DNA of 12,437 nucleotides from Sphingobacteriaceae bacterium. Lineage in GTDB: Bacteria > Bacteroidota > Bacteroidia > Sphingobacteriales > Sphingobacteriaceae. Under the pieces are notes generated by a model. The model saw only the letters and a program-made list of their open reading frames with translations, had not been told where the DNA came from and did not search any database. Shown piece after piece: positions 6,721 through 12,437 of the stretch. Position 1 is the stretch's first letter; every line of letters starts with the position of its first letter. Both the position numbers and the translations under genes were made by a program. The DNA is taken from contig CANHHZ010000046.1 of the NCBI GenBank assembly GCA_947460275.1, positions 1 through 12,437 on the forward strand, written 5' to 3'.

Positions 6721-7815
6721 ATGGCATTACAATGTGGCATCGTTGGCCTACCAAATGTGGGTAAATCAACTTTATTTAACTGTTTATCTAACGCAAAAGC
6801 ACAAGCGGCAAACTTTCCGTTTTGTACCATTGAGCCAAATATTGGGGTAATTACTGTACCCGACGACCGTTTAACCAAACTGGCCGAACTGGTAAAACCA
6901 AATAAAGTGCAACCCAACACGATTGAAATTGTTGACATTGCAGGTTTGGTAAAAGGTGCTTCAAAAGGTGAAGGCTTGGGCAATCAGTTTTTGGGTAACA
7001 TTAGAGCTACAAGTGCCATCATACACGTATTGCGCTGTTTTGATGATGGAAATGTAATTCACGTGGATGGTTCTGTAGATCCTATCCGCGACCGCGAAAT
7101 TATTGATACAGAATTGCAGCTAAAAGATTTGGATACCGTTGAAAAACGCATTCAGAAAGTAGAAAAAATGGCAAAAACCGATAAGGATGCCAAAAGAACT
7201 TTCGATATTTTAACTGTAATCAAAGCACATTTAGAAACTGGAAAATCGGCACGCACCGCAAAATTAGAGAAAGAAGATTTCGAGTTTATCCTAGATTTAG
7301 GCTTACTAACGCAAAAACCTGTAATGTACGTTTGTAATGTAGACGAAGCTTCTGTAATTAATGGAAATAAATACGTTGATTTGGTAAAAGCTAGCGTAGC
7401 CGATGAAAATGCTGAAGTTTTGGTAATTTCTGCCAAAATAGAATCTGAAATTGCTGAATTGGAAAGTTACGACGAACGCCAAGAATTTTTGGCCGATTTG
7501 GGCCTAACCGAGTCTGGCGTTAACAAATTGATAAGAGCCGCTTACCGCTTACTAGATTTATTCACCTACTTTACTGCAGGCGTACAAGAAGTAAGAGCCT
7601 GGACCATCACCAAAGGCTTTACCGCACCACAGGCCGCAGGAGTCATCCACACCGATTTTGAAAAAGGTTTTATCCGTGCCGAAGTCATTAAATACAATGA
7701 TTTTGTAACCCTAGGCTCTGAGGCTGCTTGTAAAGAAGCCGGAAAACTAGGCGTAGAAGGTAAAACTTACGTAGTAGAAGACGGCGACATTATGCACTTT
7801 AGGTTTAACGTATAA
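6721..7815 (+). CDS. ychF: Redox-regulated ATPase YchF (Obg-family P-loop protein)
   Basis: A 364-residue protein, the normal length for YchF/OLA1. The P-loop GLPNVGKST is at residues 9-17, the G3-type motif DIAGLVKGASKGEGLG begins near residue 73, and the base-recognition motif is NVDE in VMYVCNVDEAS instead of the NKxD of GTPases, which is why this family prefers ATP. A helical coiled-coil insert lies near residues 125-170 (DTVEKRIQKVEKMAKTDKDA), and a TGS domain occupies about residues 280-362, ending DGDIMHFRFNV. YchF is a cytoplasmic, ribosome-associated ATPase linked to translation and oxidative-stress response. It is transcribed alone from the promoter at 6678. No hairpin terminator follows; instead, purine-rich 7-nt repeats start immediately after the stop codon. 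Confidence 0.97.
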   Translation: MALQCGIVGLPNVGKSTLFNCLSNAKAQAANFPFCTIEPNIGVITVPDDRLTKLAELVKPNKVQPNTIEIVDIAGLVKGASKGEGLGNQFLGNIRATSAIIHVLRCFDDGNVIHVDGSVDPIRDREIIDTELQLKDLDTVEKRIQKVEKMAKTDKDAKRTFDILTVIKAHLETGKSARTAKLEKEDFEFILDLGLLTQKPVMYVCNVDEASVINGNKYVDLVKASVADENAEVLVISAKIESEIAELESYDERQEFLADLGLTESGVNKLIRAAYRLLDLFTYFTAGVQEVRAWTITKGFTAPQAAGVIHTDFEKGFIRAEVIKYNDFVTLGSEAACKEAGKLGVEGKTYVVEDGDIMHFRFNV

Positions 7816-7861
7816 GGGAGAAAGTGAAAGGTAGGAAAGTGGTAGGTTGAAAGTTTGAAAT
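7816..7861 (+). repeat. Degenerate purine-rich heptad repeat after the ychF stop
   Basis: Directly after the TAA at 7813-7815 the plus strand reads GGG and then GT-led, purine-rich units of about 7 nt: GTGAAAG (7824-7830), GTAGGAA (7831-7837), GTGGTAG (7839-7845), GTTGAAA (7846-7852), GTTTGAA (7853-7859). One extra base at 7838 breaks the phase. There is no T-tract or strong hairpin. The units resemble those after the stop of the barrel gene at 10822. Confidence 0.7.
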
Positions 7862-7872
7862 TTAGGCACGCC

Positions 7873-7907
7873 CAATCTTGATACTTGATACTCAAATCTT
7901 GATACTT
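7873..7907. repeat. Five-unit heptad repeat in the ychF-mgtE spacer
   Basis: Five consecutive 7-nt units are visible: CAATCTT, GATACTT, GATACTC, AAATCTT, GATACTT. The 14-nt string AATCTTGATACTTG occurs twice, 21 nt (three units) apart. The rest of the spacer, 7908-7991, is unique sequence without a gene, apart from a possible imperfect pairing of TGCTTGCC near 7927 with GGCAGGCA near 7979. Confidence 0.7.
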
Positions 7908-7991
7908 GTTTAGCATTGCTGGCCTTGCTTGCCGAACAAAGAAAAACTCAATATCGACCCATAACTAACCTACCTAATGGCAGGCAGACAC

Positions 7992-8040
7992 TCATAACCC
8001 ATAACTCGTAACCCGCAACTCATAACCCGTAACCCGTAAC
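7992..8040 (-). repeat. Seven exact-length heptads abutting the mgtE stop
   Basis: Seven uninterrupted 7-nt units fill 7992-8040: TCATAAC, CCATAAC, TCGTAAC, CCGCAAC, TCATAAC, CCGTAAC, CCGTAAC, following the pattern YCRYAAC. Read in the sense of mgtE this is (GTTRYGR)7, where the first unit begins at the very next base after the TGA stop codon (8041-8043). Confidence 0.85.
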
Positions 8041-9414
8041 TCAAAGAAGTACGCCCTTTAAAAACAGAAGTGCAAAAGAGAAATAAATAATTAATCCGGT
8101 TACATCCACCAAAGTGGCTACAAAAGGCGTTGAAGAAGCGGCTGGATCGGCACCTAATTTTTTGAGCAGTAAAGGCAACATCGAGCCCATAAGCGTACCC
8201 CAAAGCACTACACCAATTAACGAACAGCCTACCACTAAACCAATTAAAATATAGTGTTCGCTAAACGAGGGTGCCAAAAAATGCCAGGCGGCAATTACCG
8301 AAAAACTGAGTAAAGAGAGCGTAAGCCCTAAAAATACGCCTGAAAATATTTCGCGACGCATTACGTTCCACCAATCTTTTACAGTTACCTCGCCCAAAGC
8401 CAAGGCTTGGATAATTAGCGTGGCCGCTTGCGAGCCACTATTGCCTCCGCTAGAAATGATAAGCGGAATAAAAGTAGCTAAAATAACCACTTTGGCAATT
8501 TCGTGCTCAAAATTAGACATGGCGGTGATGGTAAGCAATTCGCCAAAAAATAGCACAATAAGCCAAACCACACGCTTTTTATACAGTTTAAAAACAGGCA
8601 CATCTAAATACGGTTCGTTTAACGCTTGTGTACCACCCAATTTCTGAATATCTTCGGTATATTCTTCGTGGGCAATCCATAAAATATCATCTACGGTTAC
8701 TATCCCTAAAAGCATTTGGTTGTCGTCTACAACGGGCAAGGCCACACGGTTGTTCATTTTAAAAACATTGATAGCTTCTTCTTGCGGATCGTTTACATGG
8801 AGGGCAATTAACCTGTTATCGGTAAGCTCGCTAATTTTTACTTCCGGATCAGCCAATAAAATTTCTCTGATACGTATATCGTCTAGCAAAATTCCCTCTT
8901 TGTCTATCACGTAAACCACATCAATGGTTTCGGAGTTTTTGCCATAGCGCCTAATGTGCGATAGCACACGGTTTACCGTCCAATCGGTTTTTACCGCAAT
9001 AAAATCAGGCGTCATCAATCGGCCTACACTGTCTTCTTCGTAACCCAACAAGTGCAAAGCTTCTATCCTGTCGTTATCGGGCAATAAAATAAGTAAGCGC
9101 TTTACGGCATCGCCTTTTAATTCGCTAAACAAAGCTGTTCTATCATCGGGCGGCAATTGCCTAATCAGTTCGGTAAGTTTGTTGCTTTGTAGTTTTTTGA
9201 TAATCCGCTCTTGCGTAGGAAAATCGAGAATGCGAAAAACATTTACAGCTCTTTTGATAGAAAGCGTTTCGATAAATTTTACGGCATATTGCGGAAGCTC
9301 ATCTATCAATTGTTCGACCTCAGAAATGTTAAGGTCGTTTAAATAGGGTTTTAACTGCTTCTCACGGTCATTTTCTAACAATTGTAATACTTCATCCACC
9401 TGCAGTTCTTCCAT
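8041..9414 (-). CDS. mgtE: Magnesium transporter MgtE
   Basis: A 457-residue Mg2+ channel/transporter of the inner membrane with complete architecture. Residues 1 to about 130 form the helical, acidic cytoplasmic N domain. Two CBS domains follow at about 135-255, with acidic Mg2+-sensing surfaces such as PVVDDNQMLLGIVTVDDIL. A connecting helix leads to the membrane domain at about 280-457, with five hydrophobic segments. The pore signature PLIISSGGNSGSQ is at 317-329, and Asp437 in ATLVDVTG corresponds to the conserved selectivity aspartate of Thermus MgtE. High cytosolic Mg2+ closes the channel through the N and CBS domains, so control is probably at protein level. A -7-like box lies at 9440-9447. 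The stop codon runs directly into a heptad repeat; no conventional terminator is seen. Confidence 0.96.
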   Translation of the reverse strand: MEELQVDEVLQLLENDREKQLKPYLNDLNISEVEQLIDELPQYAVKFIETLSIKRAVNVFRILDFPTQERIIKKLQSNKLTELIRQLPPDDRTALFSELKGDAVKRLLILLPDNDRIEALHLLGYEEDSVGRLMTPDFIAVKTDWTVNRVLSHIRRYGKNSETIDVVYVIDKEGILLDDIRIREILLADPEVKISELTDNRLIALHVNDPQEEAINVFKMNNRVALPVVDDNQMLLGIVTVDDILWIAHEEYTEDIQKLGGTQALNEPYLDVPVFKLYKKRVVWLIVLFFGELLTITAMSNFEHEIAKVVILATFIPLIISSGGNSGSQAATLIIQALALGEVTVKDWWNVMRREIFSGVFLGLTLSLLSFSVIAAWHFLAPSFSEHYILIGLVVGCSLIGVVLWGTLMGSMLPLLLKKLGADPAASSTPFVATLVDVTGLIIYFSFALLFLKGVLL

Positions 9415-9439
9415 AACTTATCAATTTACATGTGCCTAC

Positions 9440-9447
9440 CAAATTTA
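9440..9447 (-). promoter_or_regulatory. Candidate -7 box of mgtE
   Basis: On the minus strand this reads TAAATTTG, an exact TAnnTTTG match ending 26 nt before the mgtE ATG. The nearest upstream TTG candidates are badly spaced (about 26 nt or much too close), so only the -7 element is supported. Confidence 0.45.
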
Positions 9448-9508
9448 AGAATACAAAAATGCCTTTTTCTTTTCAAAAAGCCAATGGTTAATATCCGAAT
9501 TAGTTTTA

Positions 9509-9516
9509 TATTTTTG
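9509..9516 (+). promoter_or_regulatory. -7 box of the tRNA-Arg promoter
   Basis: TATTTTTG followed by CA matches the Bacteroidota -7 consensus exactly, and ends 15 nt before the tRNA's first base. A weak -33 candidate (GGTTA near 9486-9490) is about 18 nt upstream. The position fits a short 5' leader removed by RNase P. Confidence 0.6.
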
Positions 9517-9530
9517 CACCTACAACATAT

Positions 9531-9602
9531 GTTTCCGTAGTTCAATGGATAGAATGTCAGATTCCGGTTCTGATGATGGGGGTTCGAATCCCTTCGGAAA
9601 CA
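9531..9602 (+). tRNA. tRNA-Arg (anticodon CCG)
   Basis: The 72-nt sequence folds as a complete cloverleaf. The acceptor stem is GTTTCCG (9531-9537) with CGGAAAC (9595-9601), discriminator A9602. The D stem is GTTC with GAAT. The anticodon stem is TCAGA (9557-9561) with TCTGA (9569-9573), loop TTCCGGT, anticodon CCG at 9564-9566, reading the arginine codon CGG. The T arm is GGGGG-TTCGAAT-CCCTT, with two G-U pairs. No 3' CCA is encoded. It stands alone between divergent mgtE and tspO, 40 nt before tspO. Confidence 0.95.
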
Positions 9603-9628
9603 CTAAAAAAATCGTAGCAGTTCATTAG

Positions 9629-9636
9629 TAAATTTG
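9629..9636 (+). promoter_or_regulatory. Candidate -7 box for tspO, possibly leaderless
   Basis: TAAATTTG matches the -7 consensus exactly and ends 6 nt before the tspO ATG at 9643, the same spacing seen at the ABC exporter. No TTG is present at the -33 distance, so the alternative is readthrough from the tRNA, after which no terminator is seen. Confidence 0.35.
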
Positions 9637-9642
9637 AAAATC

Positions 9643-10134
9643 ATGGCATCAACTCCAAAGAAATATATACCCGTTTTGGTTTTTATCTTGTGTTTGGCCT
9701 TGCCTTTGGCCATTGGGGGCTTAGGTGGGTTTCTTACCTTTCAATCGGTAAAAACCTGGTATGTTACGCTCCATAAACCTACATTTAATCCCCCCAACTG
9801 GATTTTTGGCCCAGTATGGACCACCTTATACATTTTAATGGGTATAGCTTCGTTTTTAGTGTGGCAAAAAAGAAAAGAAAGTTCCATGTACAAAAGTGCA
9901 GTTGCAATTTACTTGATACAGCTGGTTTTAAATTTAATGTGGTCGTATTTGTTTTTTTATAAACATCAAATAGGTTGGGCACTGGCCGAAATTGTGCTAT
10001 TGTTAACCATGATTGTTGTGAACGCTGTGGTTTATTATAAAATCAATAAAACTGCGGCTTGGCTGTATCTGCCTTATATTTTGTGGGTTAGTTTTGCGAC
10101 TTATTTAACTTACAGTATCTTTACTTTAAATTAA
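9643..10134 (+). CDS. tspO: TspO/MBR family tryptophan-rich sensory protein
   Basis: A 163-residue membrane protein from the ATG at 9643; the frame extends three codons to a TTG at 9634, which is less likely. Five hydrophobic segments cover almost the whole length, as in TspO and the mitochondrial translocator protein. Family motifs are present in order: GGLGGFLT, WYVTLHKPTFNPPNWIFGPV followed by WTTLYILMGIASFLVW, then NLMWSYLFFYKHQIGWALAE, and finally LPYILWVSFATYLTYSIFTLN. The protein is rich in aromatic residues, including several tryptophans. TspO proteins bind porphyrins and related ligands and have been tied to stress and light responses; the exact role varies by species. The next gene begins 13 nt downstream, so the two are probably cotranscribed. 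Confidence 0.93.
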   Translation: MASTPKKYIPVLVFILCLALPLAIGGLGGFLTFQSVKTWYVTLHKPTFNPPNWIFGPVWTTLYILMGIASFLVWQKRKESSMYKSAVAIYLIQLVLNLMWSYLFFYKHQIGWALAEIVLLLTMIVVNAVVYYKINKTAAWLYLPYILWVSFATYLTYSIFTLN

Positions 10135-10147
10135 GCATGCCCTCAAT

Positions 10148-10675
10148 ATGAAAAAATTACTATTCGTTTTAATGTGGTTGTTTACGGGCAATTGTTTTGC
10201 ACAGACGGCTGGGATTGATAACTTTTTGATCAAAGAAAACTTGCTTAAGAACAGCAAATTGGCCATTATAGCAGCCGATTCGGTGGGCAACCCCATGGAA
10301 ACCATCAATGGAACTTATACGTTTAGTGCCAGTGGATTTACACAAGAACTTACTTTTAACGACGGGATAGCAGTTTTACCCTTACCTATCGCCAAATCTA
10401 CTTTTGTATATATTAAACACGAAAACGACCAAGGAACACACAGCAAATTGGTGTATGTGTACAAAAACGACGAAGGACTAAATCCATTTACCATTAGCCG
10501 AATGATCTTAATCATTATACCGCTGATTATCATCGTGTTAATTTTTGCCTTTAAAAGGTTTATTTACCTTGGCATTATCCTCATCCTAGTTTATTTTTAT
10601 TTTACCTCAAGCCAAGGATTAAACGTAGGTACTTTTTTTGAAACCACTTTTGATTACTTAAAAAGTTTGGTTTAG
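10148..10675 (+). CDS. Unrecognised exported protein with C-terminal membrane hairpin
   Basis: I do not recognise this 175-residue protein. Residues 1-18 (MKKLLFVLMWLFTGNCFA) look like a Sec signal peptide with cleavage before Gln19; the Cys at 16 lacks a proper lipobox. Residues 19-117 form a soluble, probably beta-rich domain facing the periplasm (GTYTFSASGFTQELTF, then LPIAKSTFVYIKHENDQGTH, then KLVYVYKNDEG). Two adjacent hydrophobic segments at about 119-136 and 138-154 follow, separated by KR, then a short tail. The layout suggests a periplasmic domain tethered by a membrane hairpin. The 13-nt spacing after tspO suggests cotranscription and perhaps a shared envelope or stress role, which is inference only. 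No terminator is visible after the stop. Confidence 0.75.
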   Translation: MKKLLFVLMWLFTGNCFAQTAGIDNFLIKENLLKNSKLAIIAADSVGNPMETINGTYTFSASGFTQELTFNDGIAVLPLPIAKSTFVYIKHENDQGTHSKLVYVYKNDEGLNPFTISRMILIIIPLIIIVLIFAFKRFIYLGIILILVYFYFTSSQGLNVGTFFETTFDYLKSLV

Positions 10676-10756
10676 CAGGATAGTGTTTCGTATTTAGTAG
10701 TTAGATTGGGTGCATTAGACCATTTACCCTAAACCTTTAATATTTCAAACTTTAAC

Positions 10757-10819
10757 TTTCAACCTTCAACCTTTAACTTTTAACCTTCAACTTTCCACCT
10801 TCAACTTTCCACCTTGTAC
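10757..10819 (-). repeat. Nine exact-length heptads downstream of the barrel gene
   Basis: Nine uninterrupted 7-nt units occupy 10757-10819: TTTCAAC, CTTCAAC, CTTTAAC, TTTTAAC, CTTCAAC, TTTCCAC, CTTCAAC, TTTCCAC, CTTGTAC. All fit YTTNNAC. On the sense strand of the barrel gene they are purine-rich GT-led units (such as GTTGAAG, GTGGAAA, GTTAAAG) that begin two bases after the TAA at 10822-10824. Less regular copies extend the array to about 10744. The rest of the spacer, 10676-10743, shows no gene and no clear terminator. Confidence 0.85.
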
Positions 10820-10821
10820 CC

Positions 10822-12437
10822 TTAAAAAGGCAAACCAATTCCAAAATTGTATTGTAAAAAACGGTAATTGTCTGGACTGTGCTTTAAGTTGTAATTGGCC
10901 TTAAAGTCTTTCCCTCCTCTTAAAAATTTCCCAATTACCCATTGCTCTTGCCCTATAAATTGAGGATCTTTAATTTTTAAACCAATATCAAACCTAAATA
11001 CAAAAAAATCTACATCGTATCTAAAACCCAACCCTGTGCCAATAGCAATTTGATTGCCTAAATTACTAAAATTGAAGTTGCCACCTGTTTGAGAACTTGC
11101 TTTGGAGATGTTCCAAATGTTTCCAAAATCTACGAAAGCAGCACCATTAAGTTTGCCACCAAAAAACTTTCTAATCAATAAATTGCGGTACTCAACATTG
11201 GCCTCTATGCGCATTTGTCCCAATTGGTCTATCCCAAAAAATGCTCTTCTGGCTTCTTCAGAGCCCAATGTTTCTCTATTGTAATTACCTGGGCCCAAAG
11301 TACGTGCTTGCCAAGCCCTTACACCGCTAGAACCACCAGCAAAAAATAATTTCTCGAAAGGCATATCGCTAGAGTTGCCATAGGCAAATCCCACACCTGC
11401 ATTTAAACGCAAAACCAACTGTTTGTTTTCCCCTAAATTTCTATACCATCGCACATCAATATCTGGTCTTACAAATTGTGCAAAGGGCAAACTTAGCAAG
11501 GTCGCATTCCGGCCTGCCGAGTCTACTTTATTACCCGTTAACTTAGAAATCCCCTGCAAAATATTACCTGCCGCCTCTATTCCTCCCCTAAAATAAACGA
11601 AATTTTCATGCAGGTTTAACTTGTTGGCGTTTGCGGTAAAATTGTATTTTGAACTGGAGGTAAGTAATTTGGTGGCCAACAAATTAAGGTAATATAAATT
11701 AGCGCCATTTAAAATCAAATCCAAATTGGATACATTACCAAACCTATATTCAAAATTTACGGGTGTAAACGAATGAAATTTACTTTTTGTTTCGGGCCAA
11801 TCGTAGGTAATGGAGTTAATGATGGTTTTTCGCACAAAAATATCTACTTGCGAAGCATACAAATAGCTTGAAGAAAAAGTGGTGTAAGGCATACCATTTT
11901 TACCCATTAATGGAATGCCAAAGGGCACCACTAACCTTGGTACCGTTAAACTTGCACTTACCGAAAAATCTGTTTGGTAAACATCTTTAAACAACGGTTG
12001 CCCAGAGCCAATCCTCGATTGTAAACCGCCCTTTACCTGAAATTGAAATCGCTCTGCACCGCCTAAAAAATTGTTGTCGGTGTAAGTATTACTTATATTA
12101 AAACCCACAACAGATGCGTTAAAAGGGATTTCACCTTCTATCCTATTATTTCTTCGCTTTTGCGGAATAAGCATAATTACAGGCTCTACTTTTAGCGTGC
12201 TGTCTTTGGGTTTGGTATACTCTATTTTAACATTTTTAAATACGTTGAGCTCATAAAGCCTATCGTAGGTTAATTTTTCTTTGTTGATATCGTATATTTC
12301 TCCCTCTCTCAAAAAATCGTAACGCAAAATTGGATTTCGCCTAAACTTGTTTGATAAATCGGTATACCTTATTCCTCTTAACATGATAGGATTGAGTTTC
12401 AAAGAATCAATAAATCCAGCTGAATTGGGTGCAATAA
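10822..12437 (-). CDS. Omp85-family outer-membrane protein (TamA/BamA-like), N-terminus cut by window edge
   Basis: The frame is open through the right edge: upstream of the Lys-Leu-Asn-Pro stretch near 12400 it continues with IAPNSAGFIDS, and the codon at 12400-12402 is TTG, so I treat the gene as partial rather than starting there. About 538 residues are visible. The first 80 or so end a POTRA-type domain (LTYDRLYELNVFKNVKIEY). The remainder is the 16-stranded barrel, with many alternating beta-strand segments. The Omp85 loop-6 motif appears as FFAGGSSGVRAWQARTLGPG near 11302-11350 (VRAW in place of the usual VRGY/VRGF). The protein ends in an aromatic beta-signal, QYNFGIGLPF. In Bacteroidota such proteins are often TamA-like lipoproteins (TamL) that assemble or insert outer-membrane proteins; lipidation cannot be checked here because the N-terminus is missing. 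Confidence 0.9.
   Translation of the reverse strand, partial: IAPNSAGFIDSLKLNPIMLRGIRYTDLSNKFRRNPILRYDFLREGEIYDINKEKLTYDRLYELNVFKNVKIEYTKPKDSTLKVEPVIMLIPQKRRNNRIEGEIPFNASVVGFNISNTYTDNNFLGGAERFQFQVKGGLQSRIGSGQPLFKDVYQTDFSVSASLTVPRLVVPFGIPLMGKNGMPYTTFSSSYLYASQVDIFVRKTIINSITYDWPETKSKFHSFTPVNFEYRFGNVSNLDLILNGANLYYLNLLATKLLTSSSKYNFTANANKLNLHENFVYFRGGIEAAGNILQGISKLTGNKVDSAGRNATLLSLPFAQFVRPDIDVRWYRNLGENKQLVLRLNAGVGFAYGNSSDMPFEKLFFAGGSSGVRAWQARTLGPGNYNRETLGSEEARRAFFGIDQLGQMRIEANVEYRNLLIRKFFGGKLNGAAFVDFGNIWNISKASSQTGGNFNFSNLGNQIAIGTGLGFRYDVDFFVFRFDIGLKIKDPQFIGQEQWVIGKFLRGGKDFKANYNLKHSPDNYRFLQYNFGIGLPF

Noticed and set aside
7816..8040. CRISPR array
   Set aside because: The repeats are 7 nt long, contiguous and without spacers; no cas genes are present.
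7970..8203. Open frame on the minus strand overlapping the mgtE 3' end and the heptads
   Set aside because: It is read in a different frame from mgtE, and its end translates the heptad repeat into SYGLRVM-like repeats. No family resemblance is visible; it is a by-product of the repeat and of mgtE.
9531..9602. tRNA gene as an attachment site for an integrated element
   Set aside because: No integrase, no duplicated tRNA 3' end and no change in gene character follow; the downstream genes look chromosomal.
12400..12402. TTG as the real start of the barrel gene
   Set aside because: The frame stays open to the window edge with plausible protein sequence upstream, and Omp85 proteins have longer N-terminal POTRA regions, so the gene is treated as truncated by the window.

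Overview
The window looks like an ordinary chromosomal segment of a low-GC member of the Bacteroidota, most likely a Sphingobacteriaceae relative such as Pedobacter. Four things point there. The gene order leucine dehydrogenase, long nusB, DUF1573 lipoprotein, yajC, ybbR is typical of that group. Several promoters match the Bacteroidota pattern (-33 TTG and -7 TAnnTTTG) rather than -35/-10 boxes. A PUR-family (DUF3276) protein is present. The outer-membrane protein at the right edge resembles the TamA-like proteins of the phylum. I see no mobile element, integrase, CRISPR array or defence island.

Layout. From 1 to 3655 five genes lie on the minus strand: leucine dehydrogenase, nusB, a DUF1573 lipoprotein, yajC, and ybbR cut by the left edge. 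A strong intrinsic terminator sits between yajC and ybbR, with its T-tract only 13 nt before the ybbR start. Divergent from these, on the plus strand, are an ABC exporter (3756-5543) and the small PUR-family protein (5644-5976). A two-terminator convergent junction separates the PUR gene from a minus-strand three-helix membrane protein (6084-6590). Divergent from that is the P-loop ATPase ychF (6721-7815). A 225-nt convergent spacer then faces mgtE (minus, 8041-9414). A tRNA-Arg(CCG) follows at 9531-9602, then tspO and an unrecognised membrane-anchored protein on the plus strand. After a second repeat-bearing convergent spacer, a minus-strand Omp85/TamA-like barrel gene runs off the right edge.

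The genes are mostly housekeeping: amino-acid catabolism, transcription antitermination, Sec auxiliary function, Mg2+ transport, ribosome-associated ATPase, outer-membrane assembly. They do not form one pathway.

The most unusual content is non-coding. The two heptad-bearing convergent spacers contain degenerate tandem repeats with a strict 7-nt period. Three gene ends (ychF, mgtE, and the barrel gene) are followed immediately after the stop codon by such heptads in sense orientation. A fourth 7-nt array lies in the middle of the ychF-mgtE spacer. The ychF and barrel-gene copies share both their first bases after the stop and their distal end, which suggests a defined dispersed element rather than random low complexity. 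I could not search for it elsewhere, so its novelty is untested.
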